This document shows, in pieces, positions 1 through 12,000 of a stretch of 64,000 bases of DNA. Both the position numbers and the translations under genes were made by a program. The DNA comes from Capra hircus. Taxonomy: Eukaryota; Chordata; Mammalia; Artiodactyla; Bovidae. The notes below the pieces were generated by a model. That model ran no database searches. It was not told where the DNA came from and saw only the letters and a program-made list of their open reading frames with translations. Each line of letters opens with the position of its first letter. Positions within the stretch are counted from its first letter, which is position 1. The stretch spans positions 39,352,036 to 39,416,035 of the forward strand of contig NC_030820.1 in NCBI RefSeq assembly GCF_001704415.2, given 5' to 3'.

Positions 1-139
1 CGTCTGAGTCTGACGGCATCCGAGTTGAGACGTGGAAGATGACTTCCACGGTCGAGGTAGCATAGTAGGGGGCGGTCTGGCCCGTGCTGCCATTGCGCTG
101 AAGCCCGCCCATGAACCCACAGTGGGTTGACAGGTCCAC
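1..139 (-). CDS. RALGAPA2: RALGAPA2 window exon 15 (Rap/Ral-GAP domain, cut by the window edge)
   Basis: The exon starts at 139 after acceptor gcatcag and gives VDLSTHCGFMGGLQRNGSTG, QTAPYYATSTVEVIFHVSTR and MPSDSD plus one base at position 1. THCGFMGGLQ and Y.ATS.VEVIFHVSTRMP are catalytic-domain motifs of RalGAP alpha. The catalytic asparagine thumb of this family, in a GNDEVHIVW context, is expected about ten residues further on, outside the window. I cannot tell whether position 1 is the exon end or lies within the exon. Confidence 0.95.
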   Translation of the reverse strand, partial: MDLSTHCGFMGGLQRNGSTGQTAPYYATSTVEVIFHVSTRMPSDSD

Positions 140-362
140 CTGATGCAGGTCACAAGGGAAAAAAGTGAGGACAAAACAGGAGCTGCTCTTATTCACTAAG
201 CAGGATTGTGTTTATTTTTTTTTAATCCAAGTATTTTCATTTTTATAACTTTCTGCTTATGAACAATTGTAATACAAAGTTAGATTAAATTAAATATTAA
301 ATAAACGTTAACTCAATAGTCTGTAATGACCTATATGGGAAAAGAATCTAAAAAGTGTGGAT

Positions 363-594
363 ATGTGTATGTGTGTGTGTGCGTGCTGTCGCTTCAGGCA
401 TGTCCAACTCTGCGACCCCAAGGACTGTAGCCCTCCAGGCTCCTCTGTCCATGGGATTCTCCAGGCAACAATACTGGAGTGGTTTGCCATGTCCTTCTCC
501 AGGAGATCTTCCCAACCCAGGGATCAAATCCGTGTCTCTTAAGTCGTCTGCACTGTCAGGCGTGTTCTTTACAACTAGCAGCACCTGAGAAGCC
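363..594 (-). repeat. Bov-tA-type SINE with (TG) tail
   Basis: Reverse-oriented ruminant SINE: the BovA body (gtccaactctgcgacccc, ccatgggattctccaggca) runs into a decayed tRNA-Glu-like head ending in agaagcc. The TG run at 363-380 is the element's own CA tail. It lies in the intron between exons 14 and 15. Confidence 0.9.
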
Positions 595-2122
595 ACTAAT
601 TCACTGTGCTGTACACCTGAAGCTAACACAACATTATAAATCAAGTATACGCCAACAAAAATTTTTTTTTAAGACAAAAAAATTAACAATGAAAGGGCTC
701 CAAAATCCTACCTACTTTAAAAAAACCACTAGCAAAGGTTTGATGCATATTTCTTCAACTTTATTCCCCCCCAACACATAAATGTGTCTGTATGTAGAGA
801 CATGCACAGAACTCCCTTGTTGATGGATTTGTGGCATTTCTGCTTTCTCCAACAGTCCTGGTGTGGTCAAACCAGAAGGAGCATTCAGAGCAGTCTTTCA
901 GGTCAAAGGGTACAAATGTTCCCAAATTTAATAGCCACTCCTAAACTGCCTTTCAAAAGGGTTGTTCAATTTATACAGCTGCCCAAAGTCTCTGACTCAT
1001 AATTCTTTTTCAGGCTAAGGGATGAATGTTCTCTTCTTAGTCAGTACTTAGATTATCTTTCAATATTTTGTTTTTACTTTTCATAAACTATTTCTTCAGT
1101 AAAGCACCTGTGGTAACACAACTGAAAAAAAAAATAAACAGAAGAATTTCTTTTGTGCCAAAGACAATCAATATATGCACTGAATTAATCTTCTAGTCTT
1201 TAAATGCTAGTTAAGAAATGCTTAGTTTAGAAATGTGAGTTAAATACTACATATATTCCACGACAAATATGAAATCATTTTATTAGTAAGAAGAACAATT
1301 TACTGAAAGCATAATAACTATTTCAGACTAAAATCTTCTTGATGAGAAAGTACACGGTCTTGACCTCGATGTGCTCTTGTCCTGTCTTCCTCTCCTTATC
1401 AGTCCCTCTGCTAAATGCTCAGCTCTCAGAGGTTAAGTCTCACTTAGGCACCCAGAGAGCTCCCCACAGCACAGATGATCAAGAAACCAAAACAAAAGTA
1501 ATGAAAAGTAAGAAAATTATTTCAGATATGTTAATTTCTATTTTATATTCTGGATTCTTTTAGAATATGTTCTGGAGATGTATATGTGTATGTGTGTGTG
1601 TGTGTATAAATGTATGGATATCTTTCCATCAGAATATAATTTAGCCAAGAAGAAACAAAATTTTAAAATATCAACCACCCTGGGGTCTACCTGAAGGAAA
1701 CAAGTTGGTAGCAAAACCATCACAGCTACTGTCAAGTCAACTTTTGACTTCAACTCTTCATTTTTCACCCATAAGTCACTGATTTCTTCTCCAATTTCCA
1801 TATAGGGACCAAAGTCATTGCTCCCCTGCCCATGTCTGTCTTCTCTTACTACACACTGTCTAAAGCTGGGAGAGCCAAGCTGACTATTCAATTCACATAA
1901 AAAACAAATGAAACAATATTAAGAGGAAAGTTAAGGGGGAACAAAAGTTTATGTATAAAGTATGAACAAAGACTACCACAAGAGGTCAAATTCTATACAC
2001 CCTTCAACTCCAGAACTTTACCCACAGTATATATGAATGTAAAAACACACCATCAACATCTAGCTTACATACATCCTTAGATAGTGCTGATGGGCAAACA
2101 CCTCCTAGATGAAATTAATTAC
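595..2122. other. Intronic sequence, no gene seen
   Basis: AT-rich intron 14 sequence of RALGAPA2. It holds a (TG)n run at about 1580-1608 and short poly(A) runs. The 117-codon minus frame at 1538-1891 has no similarity I recognise and partly reads the TG run. No RNA gene or exon seen. Confidence 0.6.
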
Positions 2123-2246
2123 CTCCCATCCAAGTCCAGCAACAAAGTCTTCATATGCTTGGCTTCCCCTTTCATTGGAAAGGATCGAACACTTGTCTTC
2201 TTGACCTTCGGCAATGTAAAACACTGCGATTTTGTGCGTTTCACGG
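2123..2246 (-). CDS. RALGAPA2: RALGAPA2 window exon 14 (start of Rap/Ral-GAP domain)
   Basis: The exon has 124 nt: one base completing Cys, then [40 protein letters not shown] and E. This is the N-terminal part of the Rap_GAP-type catalytic domain, with the family's KIAVFY.AEGQED..SIL and [12 protein letters not shown] motifs. Acceptor ttcacag and donor gtaatt. The phase-0 end joins directly to VDLSTHCG in exon 15. An ancient MIR element begins about 80 bp upstream in the preceding intron. Confidence 0.96.
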
Positions 2247-2319
2247 CTGTGAATTTTTAGGTTGGAATTAGAATTCTTATGCGTAAAGTTTGGTTTTATT
2301 GCTGCCACATATACATCTG

Positions 2320-2535
2320 CTATACAGCTGACGTTTACCAAGAACTTACAAGGGATCAGGCACTGTTCCAAGAAGGCTCAGCACACGATCTCATCTATCC
2401 TCGCAGGCGCCCTAAGAAGACAGGTCTTGTCACCACCTCCTCGTAGAGACAGTTGAAAGGAGGCACAGCACGTGACACTGCAAACGGGGGGCCAGGAGCT
2501 GAGGCAGGGCAGTCTGGCTCCTGAGACCACCTCTT
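2320..2535 (+). repeat. MIR SINE (ancient)
   Basis: Diverged MIR: a core like gatcaggcactgttccaagaa, then acgatctcatctatcctcgc, and the 3' part gggcagtctggctcctgaga. It is old (shared mammalian family) and sits just upstream of exon 14 in the direction of transcription. Confidence 0.75.
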
Positions 2536-5224
2536 AGATGTGTGATGTGTGAACAGCATGTAAGAGCACATGGTTTGACAAACTCTCTCTAGCTTTGGTA
2601 AAAAAAAGAAAATACCGAGCCTTTCAGATAGATATCACTGGTGGACAGATCCATGTGACCGTGCACATTTCACTTCCCACACCTTTAGATAAGGAAACCA
2701 GGGAGCTCCCTAACTGGGACTGTAACACAGGCCAAGACTACTTGAGAAATGAAAACTACTTCTTCGAAGCAGGACACATTTAGGTACCATCTTTGTGAAG
2801 GACTGTACCCACCCTGGGCTCTGACTGATCTGAGGGTGCCTGGGAGGTTGGACAGCTGTCCAGGGAAACTTCTTGGGAAGTATAAACTGTTTGTCCACAT
2901 TCTGCATGATGGATTTGGGGCACTCTGTTGTTGAATCAGGTAAATGCAACTCTCTGAAGAAAGGAGTCCTGGGTCAACTTTTGTGTGTCTGATATGGTCT
3001 TTGGCATGCAGAATTTGCTCAGCTAAATCTCTGTTGAATTGACCTGAGAAACAATGATATATTGGAATATGCCGATAGCCATTTCTATTAATATAAATTA
3101 TACACTGGAGTACAGTGTCAAGGTCACTAGATCTACAACAAGTGATGTGTGCACAGTTTAGACAGGTGATGACATCACTCTCACTGGAATAGAGCTTTAA
3201 CCAAGAACCACAGCTCCATCACCCAAGACGTGGATTCCAGTCTCTATGTTTTAGATTTTGGATTACCATTTCCAGAGCAGTTCCACTTTTCTCCTGATTT
3301 CTACCATATACTCTGGAAAAATCTATTGGAAAAAAACTACTAAGCATTTAAGCAACATGGAAATGTTTCTGTTGTCTAATCATTTAATACCTCAAAATTA
3401 TAACCTGATTAGACTCGACAGTGATAGAATCTGGGCTCCGTATTTTAACACATTCTTCAATATCTCCTTCTGGATGTGTGCTAAGTCACTTTAGTTGTGT
3501 CCGACTTTTTGCGACCCATGAGACTCTGATGGACTGTAGCCCATCAAACTCCTCTGTCCATGGGATTCTCCAGGCAAGAATACCAGAGTGGGTTGCCATG
3601 CCCTCCTCCAAGGGATCTTCCTGACCCAGGGATTTGTCTTGATAGCTTACTCCTCCGGCTTCCCCCACAGTTTACATTTAATGACTATACTTAGAGGAAA
3701 ATTTAGAAAATATAGAAAGGAAAGAGAAGAATTTTTAAAAACCCACTCATGTTCTTTGCTTATATGCTGAAATCACAATGGTTACTATCTCAGGATGCAT
3801 TTTTGCCTACAAAATGAGACGCCATCAGTTTGTGTTTTGCCACTGTTTTTTCACTTAAAATATTTGTGAACACTTAAAAAAAATTGTGTAAAATATGCTT
3901 AACATAAAAATCATCATTTACACCGTCTCAGAGTGTGAACACTTTTATACCATATGCTTGTGTAACAAAGTTATTAATAATGATTGTGGAATATTCCATT
4001 CCATTATGTTACTATTCCATATCCCAAATCCTTGCTACTGGACATCTGGGTTACATCCATTTGAAAGGGGTTTTCACATCATCTTTGATAGTTCTTAAAT
4101 TCATAGATGTGGAACTATGATCACTGCCTACTTTTAAGGCTTTTGAAGTGAACTGTCATGCTGTCAGCGGGGGAGGTGGGTGTCCTGAAGACCCTGATGG
4201 AGCCTTGCTCTGTCATGTTCATGGGGGTGCCGCTCTCCAGAGAATGGATGTGGGGGGTGGGGAGGGGATTCTGTGCTGATGGATGCTAGTGGGCAGTGCT
4301 CCAGCAGAGACCTTGGAAAGCTTGTCCTCAAGCACCTGGGGCCCAAACTTGTGACATCATTTCCTCCTGAACTACAGGCAGGGTTGGCCAGCAAGCAGTC
4401 TGGACTCAGACAAGTTGATTCTAAGATCTGTAATCATGTAGGGGCTTGGACGGTAAGGGAGATCATAAGCCACAAACTAAAAGACAGTCTCTTTCAACAA
4501 ATGGAGAGCAAAGGAGAGTCAGTCCATTTCTCTGCAGCTCCATCTACATACTGATAAGTCCTCAGCATTTAATTTTTCTCTATTCTATACACTGGATGTA
4601 CAAAAAACAATCTCAGGTTTATCTGAAATGTTTTTGTTTATTCTCCTTAAAGTCCAAGCTTTTTCCTTTGTAGTTGCTTACGGGTCATGGGTCCTCATCA
4701 GCTCCTTGTGGAGCAGAGAGATGCCGGGTGACTGCGTGACGGATGGAGGTGTGAGCCCAGGTGACCTTTAGCTGTAAACACTCATCAAATTTCACAGCTT
4801 CCAAAATGTTAGCACCGCAGAGAGCCTGGGAGGATGCAGACGCTGTGTCTGGCCTTATTAGAGCCAGGCTTTTGAAATGATAATTAGCAACATCAACAGC
4901 ACTTCATGTCCAGGAGCGGCAGGACCAGTGCACAGAGGAGCAGGTAGTCCAGAGCACATGGACAGAAAATCAACTGTTTCCTCTTCCTCACTAGAATCCG
5001 TGTTTTTTTTTCCTTATTAGGACTAGCCCAGAATAGCTTGGTTTCCTTGTGTTGTCACATTAAAAAGCCAAAGAAACATGACTGTTACTTTTGCTTTATC
5101 TTTTGGGGGGGAGAGGCACTAATATTGAAAGGGGGAGCATTCTTTAATGTGTACATATGTTCATTATACTATTTACATCTTTGCCAGCTTCACAGCATTC
5201 AGAGCCTAGTCGCGAGGTGGTCTC
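2536..5224. other. Intron 13 sequence between exons 13 and 14
   Basis: Apart from the SINE at 3473-3635, I see no gene. About 3930-4090 has weak likeness to an old reverse-oriented L1 end (gaatattccattccattatg ... actggacatctgggttacat). A GC-richer patch at 4160-4400 and 4690-4980 has no identifiable feature. Confidence 0.5.
3473..3635 (-). repeat. Bov-tA-type SINE, truncated
   Basis: Reverse-oriented BovA body beginning gtgctaagtcactttagttg and ending after gacccagggattt. The tRNA-like head is missing, so the copy is truncated at about 3635. Confidence 0.88.
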
Positions 5225-5454
5225 TACTTTTCTTGCATGTATGCTCAGTTGTACCCAACTCTTCGAGACGCCAAGGACTGTAGCCCACCAGGCTCCTCTG
5301 ACCATGGGATTCTCCAGGCAACAATACTGGGGTGGGCTGCCATGCCCTCCTCCAGGGCATCTTCCTGACACAGGGATCGAATCCATGTCTCATGTCTCTA
5401 GCATTGGCAGGTGGGTTCTTTACCACTAGCGCCATCTGGGAAGCCATACTTTTC
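5225..5454 (-). repeat. Bov-tA SINE with 8-bp target duplication
   Basis: Reverse-oriented element at about 5233-5446 including the tRNA-like end gccatctgggaagcc. TACTTTTC at 5225-5232 recurs at 5447-5454, a likely target-site duplication. Confidence 0.88.
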
Positions 5455-5749
5455 CTAGGAATGGGTTAAGCAGAAACCCTGACTTGACAGCAGGAAGATA
5501 AATTGATACCAGAAATTAAGAGAAACATCCTGATAGGAAGTTGAGGGACAAGATAAGTTCTTATTTGCTAACTGACTGATACACGGGATCTCAAAGCTAA
5601 AGAACCCCCCAGCTTATTTCTGTTCTTTTAAAGAACCCAGCAAACATCCTTACTGTAAAATAAGTGGATACCTTTTTAAATGTCAAGAACAGTCCCCCAG
5701 GGAGCTATTTCCATTGTACCTCATGCAATTAAAGTACATTAACTTAATG

Positions 5750-6153
5750 TGGTCCACTCGTGAAGGGAATGGCAAACCACTTCAGTATTCTTGCCTTGAG
5801 AACCCCATGAACAGTATGAAAAGGCAAAATGATAGGATACTGAAAGAGGAACTCCCCAGGTCGGTAGGTGCCTAATATGCTACTGGATATCAGTGGAGAA
5901 ATAACTCCAGAAAGAATGAAGGGATGGACCCAAAGCAAAAGACTCATTGGAAAAGACCCTGATGCTGGGAGGGATTGGGGGCAGGAGGAGAAGGGGACGA
6001 CAGAGGATGAGATGGCGGGATGGCATCACCGACTCTATGGATATGAGTTTGAGTGAGCTCCAGGAGTTGATGATGAACAGGGAGGCCTGGCTTGCTGCGA
6101 TTCATGGGGTCGCAAAGAGTCAGACACGACTGAGCAATTGAACTGAACTGAAC
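5750..6153 (+). repeat. BovB LINE copy with large internal deletion
   Basis: Positions 5750-5940 match the 5' region of BovB (tgaagggaatggcaaaccac, gaactccccaggtcggtagg), and 5941-6153 match its 3' end (aaaagaccctgatgctggga ... gtcgcaaagagtcagacacg, then a GAACT tail). The more than 2 kb in between, with endonuclease and reverse transcriptase, is absent. Antisense to RALGAPA2, in intron 13. Confidence 0.88.
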
Positions 6154-7092
6154 ACTCAACAAACTAGCCACAATCACAAGACACCAATGTCGTCACTCAA
6201 TAGGAAGGAGCATGGAATAACTCAACCTACACTGCAAAAGATGAGTCTGGAACCCAAGTGACTGCTCATTTCCTACTGGACGGTGGGAGGAAGGGGGCAG
6301 TGAATCCCCGAGCCCCTTCAGGAAACACTCCCCACCCCCGCCCCCACCCCAGAATTCCCTTCCTCTGGAGAAAAAGCAGCGCAACGACAATTGGGAAACG
6401 ATGTGGGTGGGGAAGGATAGTCTGAGGAATAACAAATGCATGTTTTTCTCTCTAAGGAGATGCCCAGCGATGCTTCTGAAGGGAATACAATAGGAACAGA
6501 AGCTGTTTTTATTTTTAAGTGAGTTTTGAAAAACTCAAGATTAAAGAAGCAGTTTATTGAAGACTTCCAAGCACCTGTTATGCGCCCAGCATGACACTGG
6601 CCCCAGGCTGAGATGTTTTTGGAAGCCCTTGTTTTCCCAGATCAAACACGGGTCAGAGCTCATCTTCAGAATTGCTTCTAAAATCATTCAGAAGAGAGGT
6701 CCACTGAGATCTGACCTGCTTTGGAGAACGAGGCTCAGGGTCAGGGAGCCCCTGATTACACCACCCAGGTCTTAACCTAGCCCATGGGATCCAAACCACA
6801 CTGCAGCTTGATGTGGACTGGTGCCTGCCCCTCAGCAGAACCAGAGGCTCTGCAGAAACATGACGAGAACCAGCGTCCACTGGCTGAAAGGTTCTTAACC
6901 AAGGGCAGAGATTAGAGGACTACTTCTTCATGTAGTAAACATGTAAGTTTACTCCTCAGGATAAAACTACCAAAGGTATAGACTACCAGGTCCCTGCAGG
7001 GGTGTCAATCCTGCCACCTTATCTGGCACCCCTCCCCGCCAGCACACACAAAGACAGACAGGAACAAGGAGGTTTGATACACTTTCACTTAC
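6154..7092. other. Intron 13 sequence, no feature seen
   Basis: Unique-looking sequence up to the exon 13 donor. A C-rich run at 6327-6352 (cccacccccgcccccacccc) is the only notable composition. I see no exon or repeat. Confidence 0.5.
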
Positions 7093-7164
7093 CACTGTCG
7101 GGAGTCCAGATTTTTTAGCTCTCTCAACAATTTTGAATTTTTCTTCAACAGATGGAAGTTCTTC
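7093..7164 (-). CDS. RALGAPA2: RALGAPA2 window exon 13 (72 nt)
   Basis: A 72-nt exon: one G finishing Arg, 23 codons [20 protein letters not shown] and SRQ, and two bases TG of a split Cys codon. The basic, leucine-rich helix leads into the GAP domain and is nearly identical in sequence type to the same segment of RALGAPA1 (FHLLKKN.KLLREL.NLDSRQC). Acceptor ctatatag and donor gtaagt. It is 24 codons, so skipping would keep frame but remove the helix before the catalytic domain. Confidence 0.94.
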
Positions 7165-7783
7165 CTATATAGAAGAAGGGTTAAGAGAAAAGTCATGTAA
7201 TCACAGATCAATTTTGCCCTTCCCAATCAATGCATAAACCTACTGATTCAGTCACCCATCTATCCATCCACCCCTCCACGACCACTCCATTCACCAAAGA
7301 TTTGCAGCTGAAACCTAGAGAAGGAACTTCATTCTGAAGATGTTGAAAGGCTTCACGATTGCACTTGCCTCCTGTGACTGTCAGGGGACGCTGGCTGGCT
7401 GTGGTCACTGAGTGTGTGCCTGATGTGTGTGCCTATCTGCCATGAGACTCTTCTCACGTCTGCAGCTCAAACCCACCCCATCTGCAGTCTCCACTGCCCC
7501 TCACTTCCCGATGGACTGGCTGTCCTTCCTGAGGTCCTGAGTCCCACGGTCTTTTATCAGAGTCATAACAAGTCTTCCTCCCTCACCAGAGCTAGGGAGA
7601 AACTGCGGCTTATTCGTCTCTGTAATCCACTGGCATCTTTCATGAAACAACAATGGGCAGAGTAGTAATTAAAACACACACACAGAGTAAATGCGTGATA
7701 CCCCTTAAAATACACAACAGATGTTTGGAATTTAATCTGTGCATCAGTAGAGCACAATTAGTTTTGTTTTTAGTTTTAATTTA
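7165..7783. other. Intron 12 sequence, no gene seen
   Basis: Short intronic stretch between exon 13 and a SINE pair. It includes a (CA)n run at about 7673-7686. The 83-codon plus frame at 7414-7665 has no recognisable product. Confidence 0.5.
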
Positions 7784-7975
7784 GGGTCTTCCCTGGTAGC
7801 TCAGCTGGTAAAGAATGTGCCTGCAACACAGGAGACACTGGTTCAATTCCTGGGCTGGGAATATCTGTTGGAGAAAGGATAGGCTACCCACTGCAGTATT
7901 CTGGCCTGGAGTATTCCATGGACTGTATAGTACATGGGGGTTGCAAAGCATCGGACACGACTTTTTAGCAGCAGA
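7784..7975 (+). repeat. Bov-tA SINE (forward)
   Basis: Forward copy starting gggtcttccctggtagctca, with the tRNA B-box-like ggttcaattcc and the BovA body to cggacacgactttt. It faces the reverse copy at 7985-8115 at a spacing of about 10 bp. Confidence 0.92.
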
Positions 7976-7984
7976 AAATAAGCT

Positions 7985-8115
7985 ATGTGTGTGTGCTAAG
8001 TTGCTTCAGTCATATCTGACTTTTGTAACCCTATGGCCTGTAACCCACCAGGCTCCTCTATCCATGGGATTCTCCAAGCAAGAATACTGGAGTGGGTAGG
8101 CATGCCCTCCTCCAG
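7985..8115 (-). repeat. Bov-A SINE, truncated (reverse)
   Basis: Reverse BovA body from gtgtgctaagttgcttcagt to atgccctcctccag; the tRNA-like head is absent. Together with the forward copy at 7784-7975 it forms an inverted repeat inside intron 12. Confidence 0.9.
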
Positions 8116-8241
8116 CTATTAATACTGAAACAGAGAAAAATCTCCATTTTCTGTTCTCTTTTTCCCAAACCCTAAACTGAGAAGAACAGTCGCACACACA
8201 CAAAACAACAAGACAACTGAAGGTCTAGAGAGGGTTGTTAC

Positions 8242-9016
8242 CTTCTGTCCCAAGAATTCATCCCCAAGTCATCGAGCAGCAGCCTACAGAAGTAGAAGGC
8301 TCCCCGGGGCTCCACAGGGGACGGCGGCTCCTGGCTGGCGACCCTCATGGCCACATCCGAGTCACACCTCTGGATATACTCGTCTTCCTGTGTGCTCTGG
8401 CGCAGCAGGACCTTGGTGATCTCCTTCTCTTGGTCCCAGTTCATGCCACAGGGGGGTGGGGAAGGTTCGTTCAGACGGAGCTGGGACGGCAAAAGGCATT
8501 CGGGACTCGTGTGGCCAAGGTTTTCAAGTAATTTGTCGAGGACATCCTCTCCCTCCTCAGTCTGAGAAGGAGCCCTTTGAGGTCTAGGGGTTGGGGGTCG
8601 CCAGCCCGAGATGAGGAACGAGGGGCTTCTGCCCTTGGGGGCTAAGTGGCCTTCCAGGGGTCCGTAGAGCACCTTCCCGTCCCACGAGTACTTCCCTGAG
8701 ATGTCCCTCACGATCACTCTCACGTCTGAGGGGGCGCCCGCTGGCGACCCACTGGCAGGACCCGTCGCAGGCGTCTGCAGGTAGGAGATGAGGGTGCTGT
8801 CGTTGAACACAAACAGCTGCAGGCTGGGGCTCCTGAACACGTCTGGGGAGAGCTCTGTGGCGTCGGCGTGCGCATTGTCGTGGTGCTCACCCACCAGGCT
8901 GTGCAGCACGGCGGGGCCCCCGCAGAGCGGGAAGTGGCCCAGGTGGTTGACCAGGTGCGCCATCACCATGCGCGCGGTCAGCGGGATCAGCCCCAGGCTC
9001 CTTCTCCTCCTCTCTG
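8242..9016 (-). CDS. RALGAPA2: RALGAPA2 window exon 12 (long exon, linker before the GAP domain)
   Basis: The longest exon, 775 nt (or 772). After an Arg-rich start it gives SLGLIPLTARMVMAHLVNHL and GHFPLCGGPAVLHSL, then FRSPSLQLFVFNDSTLISYL, a Gly/Ala/Pro-rich stretch, DVRVIVRDISGKYSWDGKVL, then a long polar linker (PPTPRPQRAPSQTEEGEDVL) and finally GAFYFCRLLLDDLGMNSWDR. Conserved blocks alternate with low-complexity, paralogue-specific linkers rich in CpG. It ends with AG that makes Arg with the next G (donor gtaaca). The acceptor is a tandem CAGCAG, so starts at 9016 or 9013 are both in frame. Function of the linkers is not known to me; it may hold phosphorylation sites (inference). Confidence 0.95.
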
Positions 9017-12000
9017 CTGACAGTGAGATGGGGACACGGGGACACAGCAGAGAAGGAAAGTGAGAAGGGGCCACCACCGGACCGCAACCCGTCCCCAGCA
9101 AGGAGGAAGCTATTTTTTTTTTTTTTTAAGTCTGGGGATTATTTTTTTCCACCTGTTTTTCTTCTTTGGACATTCATTCTATTTGAATTTACAAGCACAA
9201 TTTAAGTAGATGGCTAAAAGAACCAATTTATAGGAAGGTCTCATTCTGAAAGGGACATTTAAAAATGTTCAGGTACAGCTACAAACCAGAGACAGACCCT
9301 TTAGCACTGATGGCTCTAAGAGCTCGGGGAGGTAGACATCTGCCCTTGGAGAGCAGGGCAGCTTGGAGGGCTGGGGACGAGGGCTGGGGGGGTGGCCTCG
9401 CTCCCTTTGTTGGGTAAAGGGAGACACCGATAAGGGGATGAATCAAGCCTGGGATGGCCTACATATATTTGAAGCAATTTGCTTTCGGATTATTGTGACT
9501 ATTTATGTTTTGTTGTTAGGGCATTTTAAATATTTAACAGAATCTGATATATTAATAATTCATGGAATTACTTAGAAAGCTTTCACTGAATCTGTAGTTG
9601 ATTAAATGCCCAGGAGCAACTAATTTATAAAATGTTTAAGACTTCAGATGTATAGAAGGACTTTGACAATAGCAATCAAAGGGGCTATGTGAAATGCCTG
9701 CGATATGATGGGGAAGCAGGCAAAATCCACAAGCAAGGGCTGAAACGATTCCTGAAGCCTCAAAGCAGTTACAGAAATCTTAATCCACCACCTTTACAAA
9801 ATAACTGTGTGTCAACCTAAGAACAGGTCAAAATGAAAACTTTTAATTAAAAAAAAATCACTAGATACTTAAATAAACTAAGTTTTCTAATTTGGGCTTA
9901 AAGGCTTAATAAATTCTTAAGAAATACTTGGTTTTTAAATTCACGACATGAAAAACCAATATTAAAAGTTATCACTAAGTATAAATATGCTTTCGTGTGC
10001 TAAACATCCTCCCCCTTAGACATTAGAAATCTAATTGACTTATTTATAAAACATCAATTTTATGATGTAAAAATCCTAGAAACAATCAAATCCTAGCATC
10101 TAGGAAATTGTGCATGATGACTGAAATAGTCCTAACTTCTTTAGAATTTCTTAATATTTTAGGGGGGGGTGGACAAGAAATCATCTGTACTCAACAATGC
10201 AAAATAAAATTTCATTTAAAACCCCAGGTTTCTTAGAAGCAGAGGAGGTCATCTGCACGTGTCTCTGAGATGAAATGTTTCTTCTGGACCCTCTGACCTG
10301 TGGACAATTTCCATACAGCTGAGAAATTTAAAACACCTCGACTCATTCCCTTAGAATCAGTGATGAATGCCTCTGCTTTTGTGTACATATTAACTCTTTC
10401 AAAAGTTACAGATGCTTTTTATTCATGCTTATCATCCCATATGAATACACACCCCATCAGAAATGTTAATGCCTCTACAGCAGAGCTGCAGCCAGCTGGG
10501 GGCTCAGGCATTCCGATGACACAGAAGCACAGGCTTCGACACTAACAAGAAAAGTCCGACTGGAACCAGGCCCACCGCAGAAAACAACTGGAAAAGCAAC
10601 CCTCTCTACTTTTACTTACATAGGTGTACTTATAATCTGAGATAAATACGGATCTGTATTTTAATGAACATGCTTGAATTCTGCAAGGGGAAATTAACCT
10701 AGAGTCACATTATTCGTCATAAACAATGACTCACCCCAAATATCTTTGGTACCGAAAAGTAAGGAAAGAGAATATTTGTGGAATAAGAACTGTTTCTCCC
10801 TGGCAGACTTCACCTGCATCAACTGCCCAGGGCTGCCCTGAAAAATCAAGAGGAAACCTAGACCCCATTAATGAAGAAACAAGCTTGTGACTTCTGCAGG
10901 CTATATAAAATCATATTCCATCTATTTATTTCATTTTTCTAAATTTAGAGAGGAAAGATAAAAGCAGTAATTTTAGACTGTCCTTTACCTTTCTTTCTTT
11001 CTTTTTTTTAAAGCTCCTCCCTTCTCTTCTTTTTAAGCAATTAGGTATTAAAGATGAGAAGAGTGAGCAGGTGTTGTACCACTGATGGCTCCTCTTCGAG
11101 CCGAGCCAACAGCCACTTTGGCTGTAAGGTGGCTGTATCTCTCACTTGTAACTCTGTTTGAAAGTAGTCATTACATCAAATGGTCTATGAAAGAATCATT
11201 TTAAAATGATAGACAAAAATATAACATTGCTTATCAGAAACTAACTGGAAACAGTTTGGTTATAAACGATGAATTAACGACACTGAATGGTTCTTCATCC
11301 ATTTCCCTCACTCCGCCCTCACTCTTTTTTCTTGGAGGATGTTTTTACCTTCAAGGTTCGTTCTCAGCCCTAGGTTTTTAACTTGCAAGGTCCATAAAAT
11401 TATCATGGATGATCTAACGCTCTATATCCACTTTCTTTTTAACTTTTACTTTTTGAGACAACTGAAGAGTCACCTTTACTTGCAAGAAGTAACATGGAGA
11501 AATTTCAAACATCCTTCACCCGAATGGTAAACATCTTGAGCGGCAACAGGACAATATCAGCACGGTCACCAAGACCGTGCATCACTGTTCAGGGTTTACT
11601 AGTTTCACAGGCACTCAAGTGTGTGTGTGTGTGCGTGTGTGTGTGTGATTCTAGCCAATGTTATCACACATACAGATAACTCTCCCCCACATTCTGACTA
11701 TATTCCAAAGCGTAGAGATGGGCTCCCATCATTGTGGGGAGAAGCGTGGTGGAGGAGGACATGCACAGCCTATGTCCTATGACAGGCCCTCTGCTGGGAG
11801 CAGAACCATCCTGCCTCCGTCTGTCTTGGTGACCCCCAGCTGGTCCCTCTCCACCAGCTCCTTGCAAAGGCTGCCCTTCCTCCCAAGTCTGACTTAGGTG
11901 CTTCTCCATGGGAAACCCGTACAGGGCTCCCACGCCACACATGATGAGTCCTTCTGCCTGATTCCTATCTCCCCATGAGATGAAAAACTCCTTGGGGACA

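Noticed and set aside
308..490. Frequent 60-100-codon frames with phrases such as ENPMDRGAW, or FSRQQYWSGLP on the other strand
   Set aside because: These are both-strand translations of Bov-tA/BOV-A2 SINEs, not genes.
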